Shown one piece after another: positions 32,844 to 44,940 of a stretch of 64,000 bases of DNA. Where the stretch lies: positions 23,958,501-24,022,500 of the forward strand of contig NC_056758.1 in the NCBI RefSeq assembly GCF_018687715.1, given 5' to 3'. The position numbers were made by a program, and so were the translations under genes. The DNA comes from Carya illinoinensis (Eukaryota; Streptophyta; Magnoliopsida; Fagales; Juglandaceae). The first letter of the stretch is position 1, and every line of letters starts with the position of its first letter. The notes beneath the pieces are model-generated. The model ran no database searches. It was given only the letters and a program-made list of their open reading frames with translations, and was not told where the DNA came from.

Positions 32844-33177
32844 TGTTAAGGACGTGTTTCACACCACTAATCACACGGATAACTTGTAATAAACAAATGC
32901 ACAGCACTAGTTGCCCTGGAGACATTCCGATGTTAAAGTCTGAATAATACCATAAAGGTAAGTATATGTAAAAGATGAAGTAAATCTAGTTTCCGTCTTT
33001 GTTACCTCCTGTAGACTATTTATAAAAGTTATTTCATTGGCGTGATAGGAGTCTAATTAGCCTTGTGAAGTCTTTTTCTTTTAGGAGTGTGAGTCATCTC
33101 TCTCTTAGGAGTCTGAGTCACATCTTGATTTTATCTCTTAGCTAAAATTATGGTCGCTTAAATATCCTTTCCAAACA
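32844..33177 (-). repeat. LTR-like direct repeat B
   Basis: It starts TGTTAAGGACGTGTTTCACA, the partner of 27128-27443, and ends near CCAAACA. The sequence next to its lower edge, read on the minus strand, is TGGTATTGATC, a partial match to the tRNA-Met primer site. Confidence 0.58.
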
Positions 33178-33341
33178 TTATAAGCTTATATAAGAGAAAA
33201 CAAATTGCTAGTACAATTAAGAAAAAACTAAATGAAGATCAACAAAAGCACTTACAATGGTTAGTGTATAATTACATAACTAAGAAAAAGTAAAAATTTG
33301 TAGTATTTATGTTCAACATAATAGTTTGTTACATTATTGTA

Positions 33342-33745
33342 TTTTTTTTTTTTAAAGGAAAACTATCATCATTCATTCATCAAATAAATTTACATTCATG
33401 ACCGAATACATGCAAGGATATCCACATATCAACCATTATCTCATAAACCAATTAATGCATTTGAAACTCTACTAGTACATTATTTCCTTTTGTCACTAGT
33501 ATGGTCTTTACTACTACTGATATTCTCTATAAACAAATGTTCAAGAGACAACACTCTACCTAAACAAAAACTCAACCTTACCTTTCATAGAAAGAGATGA
33601 CCCAACATTTACAAACAAACGTCTAAGAGACAAATACCTTTTCTTTAATCAACAATAAAAAAAAGCAATAAGATAGATGATAAAAATGACATTACAATTT
33701 GAACTAACTTTAGTAGACTTCATAATATGTGACCATGCGTGAATG
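33342..33745 (-). mobile_element. LINE-like 3' tail (minus orientation)
   Basis: It begins on the + strand with T12 (a poly(A) tail on the minus strand), then AAAGGAAAACTATC and ATTCATTCATCAAATAAAT. It is homologous to 38363-38492 plus 44341-44600. There are no coding remains. The 5' end is not delimited. Confidence 0.5.
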
Positions 33746-34339
33746 CATCGTGCTTATCTCTTTTCAGCCACAAAAGTCAGATTTAAAAAGATCTAATGGT
33801 GTCGATTCCAGTGATCTAGCTCATGTGGCAAGAAAAGATGCCGGGATGGGTGGCACGTGAGGACCACGCGCAGTTGTGAGCAGTGCGTAAAATCCACACA
33901 CAACGATTGAGCGGCCCTCGATAAAAGAAACACGATTCTGACTAATTTTTTCCTGGTTCATGTATTAACATTATAGATAGTCTCAAACATATTTTCTGTA
34001 GATATAGAAAAGTGGATACAAATGTTTTCTATGTTTTTTAAAAATATGATAATTAAATTAGAAAAAATATAACTATTAGAGAAAATAATAAAATATGACC
34101 ATCTGATCTGCAAAAATATACTATTAAAATATGGATAAAGAAAAATAAATAAATAATATTTTATTATCCTAGAGAATTAGATGGCAAATCCTACGTGAGG
34201 TCAAGTTTTGAGTAGACCAGCTAAAATGCCAAAAGTAGCACAAAAGTAGCACAGCAGCTAAAATATAACTAACTCTGTCTCGACCATGTGTCGTATCAAA
34301 GAGTTGGCATTGGTTTTACTAAAACTCTAGCTGAAATTT
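33746..34339. other. Intergenic stretch without recognised features
   Basis: I see no ORF or repeat unit that can be supported. Confidence 0.4.
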
Positions 34340-34855
34340 GGCCAATTTGGTTTTATAGATGGTTTTAATCTATCTCATTTTATCTTATCTTAATATCTAA
34401 ATATTATTCAAGCCTGAATTAGTTTCATTTCATCTCATATCATATCATCATCTTATTTCAACATCCAAACATCATTCAAGCCTAGTTTGGTGTCACAAAC
34501 CATTAAAACCATCTCATATCATATCATCTCACCTTATGTCAACATACAATTACCATTCAAATATAAATATTTTTTAATTTTAAATTTTTAATTTTTTAAC
34601 TTTTTCATCTAATCATTACAATTTTTTCAAACTTTCAAACAAAATACAAAAAATAATTCAACCTTTTTACATCCCAAAACAAAAATATATTGAAAAATTA
34701 TATTCTAACATTTCTTTAACTTTATAACTTTTTTATTCAATTTTTTCTTTCGCATTTTTCAAAACTCCATAAAAATCTTAACTCATACTATTTCATTACT
34801 ATTCACAAATTTCTTATATCATCTCATCTGTATAACTCAAACGAGTCCTCAAATA
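34340..34855. mobile_element. ATCTCATCTCA-type dispersed repeat (MITE-like), first copy
   Basis: Contains CATCTCATATCATATCATC words, TCAAACTTTCAAACAAAATA and an ACTCAAACGAGTCCT end. The same core is found at 34856-35150, 45437-45746 and 61912-62096. In between are CAACATCCAAACATCATTCA and a second, tandem-like start at 34490. Confidence 0.5.
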
Positions 34856-35150
34856 CAAATACTTTTAATTTCAAATTTTTAAAATTTTCGTTTAATCATT
34901 ATCTAATTATTACAACTTTCTTAAACTTCCAAACAAAACACAAAAAATAATTTATATTATTTAAATTTTGAAACAAAAATTATATTTTAATAATATTTTA
35001 ACTATATAATGTTCTTATTCAATTTTTTCTCTTATCCTTTTTCAAAACCTCACAAAGCATCTTAACTTAAACTATTTCATTATTATTTACAAACTATTTT
35101 ATTACTATTAATATATTTCTCTTCTCATATCATATGTATAACCAAGTAGA
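34856..35150. mobile_element. ATCTCATCTCA-type dispersed repeat, second partial copy
   Basis: Has TTAAACTTCCAAACAAAACA, AAAAAATAATTTATATT and CTTCTCATATCATATG, parallel to the copy just before it. Confidence 0.45.
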
Positions 35151-35188
35151 CCTAAAGTTGGCAATTTTATTATTTTACGAGTCATTTG

Positions 35189-37594
35189 TAGGGCTGTTCA
35201 TCCGGGTTTCGACCCGGGAACCCGGGTACACCCAAACCGGAACCCAGATTTGAAATCCGGGCCGGAAACCGGACCGGGTTAACCCGGGTCAGATCCGGGC
35301 CGGCACCCGGATGAACCCGGGTTTTGTAAAACCCGGATTCCAGATTGAACCTGGTTTTTTTTTTTTTTCAATCTAATAGTCTTCAGATTTGTTTACACGC
35401 AAGAAAATTTAAACCTTAAGAGTCTAAGCATATCCCCAAGCCCGCCTTTACCACTTGTGCCAACTTAGGGGAGTTAGTCTGGGCACGTAATAAAAAAGAA
35501 AAAAGAAAAAGGTAGCTTCAATATTTCATAAAGGTGTAATCAATAATCCAAAGTAATTTCAGAGAAGACAACCAGAAATACCAATAACCAGTCCTACAAG
35601 AAAAAAGTCCGGACTAGGCCATTATATTGTCAATATTTGTTAATAGGGAATAGAAATGCAAGACCATGAAACCTCTAATGACAATAAACGCCATGGTAAA
35701 TCCCCCTTTACCCCCAGTACACGACCTGATTATTCCCCCAGCTCTGCCTGATGTTCATGCAACAAGTAACTTAGAACGAAGCAGAAGGTTAGTACATTTC
35801 TGTATAAAATATATGACTAGCATGACATATTCGCACCTACAATATTCACATATAGATGCGATAAAAGGAAAGTAAATGACTACAAACTGAAAGATCTTAC
35901 AACATCATTCTAGTTGCACGTGTGCACTCTTTTACAAAGCATATGCCTTTAGTTTAAAACAACTAGAAGATGCATTTCCACCATCTGTTGCAGCATGACA
36001 GGAGAGAGACTAGTACTGCTTGCATTTTTAACCGGGGATTGGTTGATTCCTTGGCAGTCCAAAGCAAGATTTGGACTGGCATCCAAATCCAGATACAAGG
36101 AAAATTTTCTTCTAATTCCCTGTTTTGCCAAAAACATGTCAAATCCATTTTCTCTTCTTGAGTGAAAAACCCAATGCAACCGATCAGATTATACACCATC
36201 ATGCCCTTTTAACGACAGTCAATTTGACCTTTCCCATAACCTTGTACCGGCTTAATTAACATTTTTTTCATAAGAGGGCGAGACCTCAAATATTATTGAT
36301 AAACTCTCTTATGCAAACCGTGGTTAAAATTAAACATCTTGGTATTCATAAGATAACCTAAAAAGTAAGATGCCAACGAATAAAACCCCTACACAAAACA
36401 ACTACACAATTCAAACCTACCAAATGAAACAAAGGACTTTCTTCTTTTTGTCAGATAATTGGTCACCAAGGAAGCGGGGTTCAATAACAAAGCACACAAC
36501 ACATAATGCAGTTCTAATTGTTTCTCTCTCATAACTAACCCAATGCAACCCAATACAAACCCAATGCCAAAAACATGGCATCGCAGAAAGCAGATCAGAA
36601 CCTTCTGCTGTCAATGAAACTGAAAGAAACACAAAAACCCAATGCGTAAACAGATCTAAACATGTACATAGCAACAAACCCAATCTTCTAGTGCTTAGAA
36701 AAATATTTTTTTTTCCTTTGTTCAACTAAACAGATCTAACCCATAAACATATTCCTCAAACCTTCAAAAAATTCTCACCGAAACAAACCAGAAATCAACA
36801 AATAGATCCTAAGGCATCTACCAACAAGAGGATCAACACAAAAAAATATTGACTAACAAAAAATACGTATGCTAGCACAGATCTGACCCACAAATATATT
36901 CCTCAAAAAAATACATTCAATATTCTCATCAAAACATTCAAACAACAAAACCCTAAAATGCATTCAAACATTCTCATCAAAAAAGACCCACCCGACAAAA
37001 ATAACTCGGCAATAAAGTTGTTGCAGAGGCCTCTGCCTCTTCCAGCTCAGAAACCACTCGAAAACAAATCTACAGAGACCCAAATAGGAATAAAACGGAC
37101 CCAAATCGCAGAGAACAAACCTTGGGGGTCACGAGGATGACGGCAATAACTAGGGTTTCGGGGCTCAAAACAGAGAGAGAGAGAGAGGTCAGTTAGGGAC
37201 GAAGACCTTCGAGCGAAGCACTTCCATCTTCTTCCCATATCTGCTCTCTCTCCATCAACTAACCATCGAGATCTCGGAGATAGGGAACCCTGAGACGAAG
37301 CGGCGGCTAGGTTTCTTGGCTAGGTTTCGCGTGAGAGAGAGACTGGGGGGGGGCGGGGAAGGATCGGGGCCCGGGGGAGATACTAAATTTTTTTTTCCTT
37401 TTATATAAACCCGGTTACACCGGGTTACTAATATGGAACCTAGGTTTCTTACCCGGGTCCGGACCGGATAAATCCGGTTTGTCTAATGCGGGTTCCGGTC
37501 CAGATCAAATCCGGGCAGAAACCCATAACCGGAATTCCGGTTATCCGGTTTCCTGGCCGGGCCGGGCCAAATCCGGCCCGCATGAACAGTCCTA
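35189..37594. mobile_element. Non-autonomous hAT element with unrelated cargo (2,406 bp)
   Basis: The left end is TAGGGCTGTTCATCCGGGTT; the complement of the right end is TAGGACTGTTCATGCGGGCC (16 of 20). The flanking 8-bp sites GTCATTTG (35181-35188) and TTCATTTG (37595-37602) match at 7 of 8. Both arms are rich in ACCCGG/CCGGGT (35200-35345 and 37410-37580), the usual subterminal binding sites. There is no transposase. The interior looks like host gene flank: a (GA)n run, AAACCCTAG and a 64-codon minus ORF at 37047-37238. Confidence 0.85.
35350..37400 (-). other. Cargo of the hAT element, possibly captured gene flank
   Basis: On the minus strand, 37047-37238 reads as an ORF starting MGRRWKCFARRSSSLTDLS, preceded by pyrimidine- and GA-rich sequence like a plant 5' UTR. 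35949-36179 gives another open stretch (FDMFLAKQGIRRKFSLYLDL). I do not recognise either protein, and neither need be coding. Confidence 0.3.
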
Positions 37595-37602
37595 TTCATT
37601 TG

Positions 37603-38360
37603 AGATGCGCTCCGCAATGGATTAGTTATTTTTTGCTTTTTCCGAAAGTTTTAGGAGATCGTTTCTTTATTGTACTTCACATTAGAAAGTAATAAATTAT
37701 AGGTTTTTCTAAATTTAGTGAAACATTACAGGTCATGTCAATTTTAGCTTAAAAAAATAGCTAAATATGGAACTCTGAATTTTAGGGAACCGTATATTTT
37801 GAGTAGTGTAATGCTAATGCTCCTAAACAATTAAGGTTAGAGTATTGTACATTTAAAATATTTTAAAACCAAAATCATCGGGTTTGAACTTTGAAGTCAT
37901 CGTTTTACCAATGCAAATTAACTATTTAACGTTCAAAAAATAGGTCAATGAAAACTATTGCAAAATAATCTTTTTAATCTTGTGGCATGAAGTTCCAAAA
38001 AAGAAGAAGAGAAAATGAAAAGAAGCCTAGATTCCATATCCTAATGCACATAAAAAGAAAAGGAAAGAAAATTTCATATCCTAAGAAAATAATATAGCCA
38101 TGATGAATATTCACTGAATGACAACATTCATTTTTTTTCCCCTAATTTTTTCCTATTTTGTGTCCTTAATTTTATGATGGATTTGGGTTCTGAGTCGGCT
38201 CTAAAACATTTATGGTTATTGAAAAGAATTTATCAGATATTATTAAATGTTCAATGATATTTTTTGATAGAATATTACAATACTTATTTCATATATTTAT
38301 TTTACTATCACTCTTAAGCAACCCATAAATTAAATTTGAAGCTGCTGCAAATACAATGTG
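37603..38360. other. Intergenic stretch without recognised features
   Basis: AT-rich, with no supported ORF or repeat. Confidence 0.4.
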
Positions 38361-38362
38361 AA

Positions 38363-38492
38363 TTTTTTTTTTTTTAATGGAAATTTGACTTCCTTCATTC
38401 ATTAGAGATAAGTTATATCCATGACTGGATACATACAAAAAAATTTCCTTATCACAAACCAACTATTTCATTTGGAGCTCTACTAATACACA
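38363..38492 (-). mobile_element. LINE-like tail, part 1 (split by CACTA)
   Basis: T13 followed by AATGGAAATTTGACTTCCTT and ATTCATTAGAGATAAGTTA. It continues after the CACTA element at 44341. The uninterrupted relative at 33342 confirms the split. Confidence 0.55.
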
Positions 38493-38509
38493 CACTACAA
38501 GAAATTTGA

Positions 38510-38775
38510 CTTTTTGCAGCGATTTAAATTTTGTTGGAAATAAAATCGCTGCAATTGATTATCAATTTCAGCATTTTTGGCGCACGCTGTAGACTTTTAG
38601 AACAAAACTATTTTTTTTAGAGAGTTGCAACGATTTTTACTTATTGCAACGAAAAAATTCGCTGCAAAATAAATACATGCGATTTTAACTTAAATTGCAG
38701 CGGACAAAATTGCTGTAAAAAGCAATTTATCTTGTAACAACGGAAAATTTCGCTGCAATTACATTTGATATTGAA
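38510..38775. repeat. Left subterminal GCAGCG repeats of CACTA
   Basis: Words such as GCAGCGATTT, ATCGCTGCAA, TTGCAACGA and TTCGCTGCAA occur in both orientations. These are the likely binding sites of a TNPA-like protein. Confidence 0.7.
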
Positions 38776-41271
38776 AGGGCGCCAAAACGCCCTAAAATCA
38801 CATTTCCCCCCCCCCCTCCCCGTCACTTTGCGTACACTCCCAAATCCCGAACGTTCTTCCCCAACTTCTTCTTCTCCATTAATTTTCTCTCTCCCTGCAC
38901 ATGAAGCAAAACCCACTTAGAATGCCACAAGCTACGCAGTTGTCTCTTCCACCGAAATCCATCACTATCAGCGGAGTTACTCCACCGATTTGGCGACCGC
39001 GAGATCAAAATCCACTCATCCTCGTGCATGACTCGCTCTTCTGCTAGTTCCAGTTCAAAAAGTGGTATTCCCAAATCTGCCGTTCGACATCAAGAAAACC
39101 CTTTTCTTGTAGTAGTGGGTTATCCAACTCGCTTGCATCCCATCGTCCCCTCCACTCAGTAAGATACTCTATTTTTTAGATAGAATATTTTCTTAATGAA
39201 ACCGTTTAGGTCAAGTAGAAACAGGGGTGGTTTGCTCTTTCAATTTATGCATAAATTGCCTATGTGTTTGTGTATGTATAATGTAACTGTGGAATTGCTT
39301 ATAATGTATTTTAAAATCAATACAAACATTCTTTTGTTAGAATGACTAATAAACAAATGGTTATGATTTTGGAACCGAAAGCATGGGGGAATTCAAAGTT
39401 GGATCCCAAACAGAACAGTGGTGGCTTTTAACGAGTTGAACTACTATTACTATTAGTTGTCTGGTTCAGGCGAATGGCCTCAATTGGGGAAGAAAAACGG
39501 GGTAATTAATTTGAAAACTGAGTTCTTGCTTTATGCCATGACAGGGTAATTAAAGAATGAGAAAGTCTAGAGATTCTCAGTCTTTATAAGCTATGATATG
39601 AATGATATGTAGTATCTTTTCCAAACGGGAAGGGGGTCACAAGAATATTCATTGAGTGATATACCAATTTCCCTTTCTCCAGCCAGTCTGAAAAGTAATG
39701 CTGCCTAATACAAGAAGTAATCATTAATGGATTGATAATCAAACAAATCTAATTAAAACACCAATTTCCCTTTTCGTTTTTTATTGCAAACAATACCACT
39801 GTGAGATCATGGATGCTACTGTGAGCTCATGGAGATTGAGATTAGATGGGATTCTTCCTATCAAACTCTCAAGCCTGGCTTTCGGATTTAAGTTAGTCAT
39901 CTTTCTTCATCACTATTTGTTTTAACTGTTTAAGAGATTAGTTGGCTTTGTTTTAAGATGCAGGGGCATACATTTATCACATAATATTATTTCCTTTTCT
40001 AACCTCTAGCTTTGCTGTCTTATTATTACAATAATTATACCTTGCAGTACTAAGTCAATATTGCAATTATTACAATAACCTCTAGCTTTTGCATGATCTT
40101 TTCATAGAAATATTCACTGTTAGATGGAGTTAAGCATTGTTACAAGTTGGCTGCCTTTTAAGGATATGGTGACCTTCTAATTGAAATTCATGATCTTTTT
40201 GCATCTAGGATTCCAATGTATCTATTCCCTCTACTTGCCACTGAGAACAAGGAAAGGCCTTATGAACATCTAAGGCTTACTAGCTTAGGTGCTATCGATT
40301 CCTTAGTGAAGTTAATCTTTCTTTCAACCTCTTCAATAGTCTTTAAGCACTTTGTTTTCCCATGTTCCTTGATATATATTTCTCACCCAATTTGATTGTT
40401 GAGAGTTAAAGTTTGTTTAAAAAATTGCACGAAAAAGGTATGTTCCAATCAGAACCAGTGATGTTTTGGTTATGCAGAATGGATGTAATGATGCAATTGG
40501 CCAAAGGGGTTGGAGAGAATTAGCTGTTTTGGGCTAATTCTAATTAACTTAGCATCTAATTAAAGAGGAGTTGGAAGTTGGGAAACATGGGTTGGAAGTG
40601 TTGGGATAAAGAAGACACCCATAAATTTATGCCAAGTGGAGGGAGTGTATAAACAAGGGAAAATTGCACAACCTATTGTGAGAAGAGGTTGTGCAAGTTT
40701 TCTACTCCATTTTGCCCCAAACATTTAAATTTTTGCTGTGATTTTAGTCCTCTCTTTTTAGTCCATGTCAGAACTTTATTTTTGTGTGTCGAACTCTTAA
40801 AAATCAGTTTGTAATTGTGAGCTATGTCCTGGAGCAAATAAGAAAAGTGAACAGCCAAGGATTTCTCCCAAACTTGTAAGTCTCTCTTTCATAATTTTCT
40901 GATTTTGCCACTAGTCCATCTCATTCTCTCTTTCATAATTTTCTAGTTTTGCCATTAGTCAATCTCATTCTTTCTAACCATATTTGTACAACTTAGAACT
41001 ATGTTTTCCTTTTCTTTTCCTTAATTATTGATCATAGGTAGTAGCATAAATTAGATAATTGGTGCTGCATTTCATTCATTTCCACCATTGAGACTATGTT
41101 AGGCACATAGAACACAACCACCCTGAGATACAATATAGGTAGTTGCAGCTAAAAACAAGTGAACTTCAAGGAGTATGGTTACCAACAAACAAAGAGCAGC
41201 ACGAATCACGTCAAATTAAGGCAGTGATACAACTGACAGCAATAGTAAAAATACATTGCTATTGTTCTTAC

Positions 41272-41392
41272 CCCAGTTTTGAGAACCTATCTTTGACTTT
41301 GCCACAAGCAAATAACCTAAGCCATTTCTGTGTAATTCTTTGGCAACACATACATTGCTAAGATATGCCCTTGCAAAATCAGCTCCAATCCC
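41272..41392 (-). pseudogene. Captured exon of a plant GNAT N-acetyltransferase
   Basis: GNAT enzymes move an acetyl group from acetyl-CoA to an amine. The minus strand reads ARAYLSNVCVAKELHRNGLG and then YLLVAKSKIGSQNW, which matches the acetyl-CoA-binding motif A of plant plastid GNAT proteins (R-N-G-L-G-Y). An AG acceptor (GAACAG, at 41393-41394) and a GTAAG donor (TGGG/GTAAG at 41271) bound the 121-bp segment, so it is an exon copied with its splice sites. The strand before and after the active motif is missing. It lies in the interior of the CACTA element, so it is probably a transduplicated host fragment and not a gene. Confidence 0.75.
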
Positions 41393-43254
41393 CTGTTCAC
41401 GTGAATTAGGAAGACTCAATTATCTTAAAATGCTTTTTAAGAATGAGAACTGCTAGCAAACTTAGCCTGTCTTGTTGAGACTTTCATGCTTTTGACTGGT
41501 CCACACCCATTCTCCACTCTATGCAACACCATGTGGTGAGGCTTGCATGAGATGCATGATACCAATCAGCACTTAGTCCAACCACCAGAAAAGGTTGTGC
41601 TTTCATCCAACTTATACTTTCAGATTATGAGTACCCCACATACCCCTTTTCTTCACATGTATTAAAATCAAATTGGATTTGATATTATTATATTCAAATT
41701 GGTATTTTTTATTGTTGTTTGTTGGTTCTTGAATTGCGTGGTAACAAGATTTGTGCCTAGTACCTATCTCAGACCCAACCAGTATTTTTGTGTTGCTTGT
41801 GAATTCCTTATAGTTTTGGGGGATGCCATTGCTCTCTTATCTCTTACCAAACCGAAACAGTCATTGAATATTCTCTCTCTGTATATAAAGCATATGATAC
41901 TACTATATCTTTTTCCCTTGCTATATCTTTTCAGATGACCTATGTGCTGCATGTAAGGTTTGTTTGCCTTTTCCTTTGTTTGTTCTGGCAAGAACTTTCT
42001 TTCTTTCGACTGTTCTTTTAGTTTTTTGGTGGTTTTGTATGCTCTTTGTATGCTTTTTATTGAGTGAAGTAGTATGCCCTGAGTTGAATCTCTCTACAAA
42101 GGATGCTTATAAAATTCTGAGTCTAATACAATGCTTATCAGTTTAGTGGATTGAGTTGGACTAGATTTTGGTTTGGCTGGCCGTTTTATGTCTTTGTCTA
42201 TGCTCCAAGGTAGATAATATGTCATTTTTTTCTAGAGACAACCAAAGAATTCAAATACTTGTATTTCTTTATGTATATATGATTAGTTTGTAATTTGGTA
42301 ATTCTAAATGAAAATGGCCGGAAAATGTGCAAATTGCAAATACTAAAGATTTAAGTAACAATGCTGCCTTGGTTTTAGCTTCCAAGTTCTCCATATGTGT
42401 TGTGTGTGTGTGGTCTTTGAATCTCTGAAGGCTCAAGCAAGTCTTTAGATCTAAATTTCTTGTTTTTCCACTCGAAATTAGATTTGGACATTTTGCTGTC
42501 CTTGTTCCATGGTGATTTAATAAATCACTTATTTTCTAACCAGTTTTACACTAATTACTCATGATTGCTGATTAGTGGTTGAAGCTTCTTTCATCACTGC
42601 CTTCTTTGACTGACTTAGGTTGGATTTTAGGTTATTATATCAATCCGTTTGATTGTAGCATAGTGTCTTTGCCTTTCAAGAAACACAAGTTTGCACATTG
42701 CTTGCCCTGAGCATGAAGCTTTTTTATTTACCCTAGCTATTCAGAGAGCATTAAGTATGCTTGTAGTTAGATTCTTTACTTCTTAAGGCCATTATGCTAT
42801 TTATTGTTGTCATTGTTTTCTAAGATCAGTACTGCTAAATTTTTTTGTTTCCAATCTTGTAAGTTTCTGTTAAGCATGCATAATGGTACACAATAAATTT
42901 ATGGCGTTAACAGTTTATTGGAATTCATACCTGCTGATTCAAATAGATTGAGTTGGCCTGCAATGAGAGATTATCCAAAGGTAGAGAACAAAAGAATTAC
43001 AGCAGTTAAAATAGTACCAGATTTTCTTAATTGCTAGAAATCAAGAGACTCAAATACGGAAAATTATCTTGCTTACTGGAAGAAGATGAATAGATTGACT
43101 GATTAATAAACTTCTTTGTAGTTTAATCTTTTTGAGATGCCTGCCCTGAGTTGAAAATTCCAGCTTTTTTGTACTTTCTTGTTCTCTTCCTTTTCTAAGT
43201 AAATTCCTATCATTTCTACATTCTTAACCCATGATCTTTATATATCTTTCATGT

Positions 43255-43384
43255 AGAAAATTGAATGGCCTTTATTGGACAGCAAGCATGTTATAGTTGG
43301 AGGTGGCTTTGCTGGAACATCTTATTCATTTTTGCGAATAGGTGCAATAAGGGTTGATGTTAGAGAAATTTTAGCAGTACTTTA
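43255..43384 (+). other. Possible second captured exon in CACTA
   Basis: After a pyrimidine-rich stretch and CATGTAG, an open frame reads WPLLDSKHVIVGGGFAGTSY and then SFLRIGAIRVDVREILAVL, then a stop. The glycine-rich start looks protein-like. I cannot name the family. It may be a chance ORF. Confidence 0.3.
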
Positions 43385-43619
43385 AAATGTATCAAGCTAC
43401 CCCTCCGTCTATATAAATTATAATGTAAATGAATTTATACTTTGACTTGGGTAAGGATCCTTGAGTACTTTGTTGTTATTTTCTATGTACCCTTTGTATT
43501 ATTAAGTAAAGGGAATTAAATCTTAACTGATCTACTAACTTTGCTTCTAATACAAGTGAAAAAAATTACTGAAACTATATGTTTCAGTAGTAATTTTTTT
43601 TTTTAATTTTGTAATTAAG

Positions 43620-44330
43620 TATTTCCAGCGATTTTTAGTCGATGCAAATAGACCAAAATTCGTTGCAAATCATCAGTTTCAGCGATTTTAGTCCTTGAAA
43701 AAAATGTAAAATGCAACAAAGGAAGCAAGCGTTGCTTTTGGGCATTTGCAGCGCTTTTTGGAACTTTGCAGCGATTTTAGTCCTTGCAAAAATGTTAAAT
43801 GCAACAAAAAAGCAAGCGCTGGTTCTGATATGGCACATTTGCAGCGTTTTTATGAAAATTTGCAGCGATAAATAGACGCTGCAAAAAGTATCAAAAGCAG
43901 CGCTAGAATGGTATGTTGCTTTTTACGTACACAAATTGCAGCGCTTATAAATCAATTGCAGCGATTTTAAGTGTTGCAAAAAATGTCAAAAGCAACGAAC
44001 CAGATGTAGCGCTGCTGTTGTTGGGAGGCTATTGCAGCGAAATTTAATGATATTGCAAGGATAAATTTCGCTGCAATTGATCAAATGCAGCGCCATGTAA
44101 GTCACATGGGGTGGCCTTTTGCAGCGTGAAATTAGTGACTTTGCAGCGGTTTAAAAACGCTGCAAATGAAGTCTGTTGCAGCGTTTTTCCAATAACGTTG
44201 CTATTGATCAAAAATATCACTTTTATACTGTCGAACATGCAAGGAGGGTAATAACGCTGCAATTGATTAATTACAGCGTTTTTTGAATGTTTTTGCAACG
44301 ATTTTAAGCGCTGCAAAAGGGCTAATTTCT
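43620..44330. repeat. Right subterminal GCAGCG array of CACTA
   Basis: About 700 bp with more than twenty GCAGCG, GCAACG or CGCTGC words, often as GCAGCGATTTTA. They lie in both orientations and give many short hairpins. The density is far higher than in the left arm. Confidence 0.8.
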
Positions 44331-44340
44331 TGTAGTAACA

Positions 44341-44640
44341 AATCTTTTGTGACCAGTATGGTCTTAACTACTATTGTTGTAACTCTCTACATGCAAACTG
44401 TCTAGGAGACAATACTTTACATGAAATAGAGACTCATATCCCACACTCTATAGGAAGAGATGACTTAACCTCCATGGATAAAACATCCAAGAGCAATCTC
44501 TTTTTTAACTAAAAAAAATGAAACAAAAATGAAAGCAGCAAGATAGATGTGAAAATGACGAATTACAGATTAAATCTACTCTGGTAGACTCGAAATCATC
44601 CATAAAAGTCTATCTGAATGATCTAATCTAATGAACCACT
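44341..44640 (-). mobile_element. LINE-like tail, part 2
   Basis: Continues from 38489 (AAATCTTTTGTGACCAGTATGG) and matches 33490-33745 (TTTTGTCACTAGTATGG and on). It ends near 44640. Confidence 0.5.
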
Positions 44641-44754
44641 ACTATCTTGCCAACAATCAGCCTAGGAAGCATCTTTTGATGCTCGTGCTTCACAAGAGAT
44701 GGCAAAGAACTATAGATTCGTCTTTTGCTTTGAAGAAAACAAAATAAAATAAGA

Positions 44755-44940
44755 AAAGAAGAAAAATGAGAGAATGAGAGGGAGAGGAGAAGGGGAGGGA
44801 TGGAGAGAGGAGAGAATGAGAGTAGGAAAGGAAGTGAAATGAGGTATGGAGAAAGGAGGGAATGAGAGGGGAAAGGAGGAGGAGCCAGCGATTCAGAAGA
44901 TTTCAAGAGAAAATTTGAGAGGGAGAGTAAAGGTAGGATT
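44755..44940. repeat. GA-rich low-complexity stretch
   Basis: GAGAGGGAGAGGAGAAGGGG-type purine run. It gives a spurious minus-strand ORF rich in Ser/Pro/Leu. Confidence 0.7.

Larger units (their letters stand above)
38493..44337. mobile_element. CACTA (En/Spm) transposon, non-autonomous, 5,845 bp
   Basis: The left end is CACTACAAGAAAT and the right end ATTTCTTGTAGTA, inverted copies except for the last base. A 3-bp TSD ACA lies on both sides (38490-38492 and 44338-44340), as expected for CACTA elements. Subterminal regions are full of GCAGCG/CGCTGC words on both strands. No TNPD-type transposase was recognised, so it would need help from elsewhere. It contains a captured GNAT exon at 41272-41392 and intron-like AT-rich plant sequence. 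Confidence 0.92.

Noticed and set aside
36417..36725. Minus-strand 102-codon ORF with hydrophobic stretches
   Set aside because: No recognisable family, inside hAT cargo rich in simple AC/AT sequence; not enough to call a gene.
44628..44906. Minus-strand Ser/Pro/Leu-rich ORF of 92 codons
   Set aside because: Produced by a GA-rich run; no domain.
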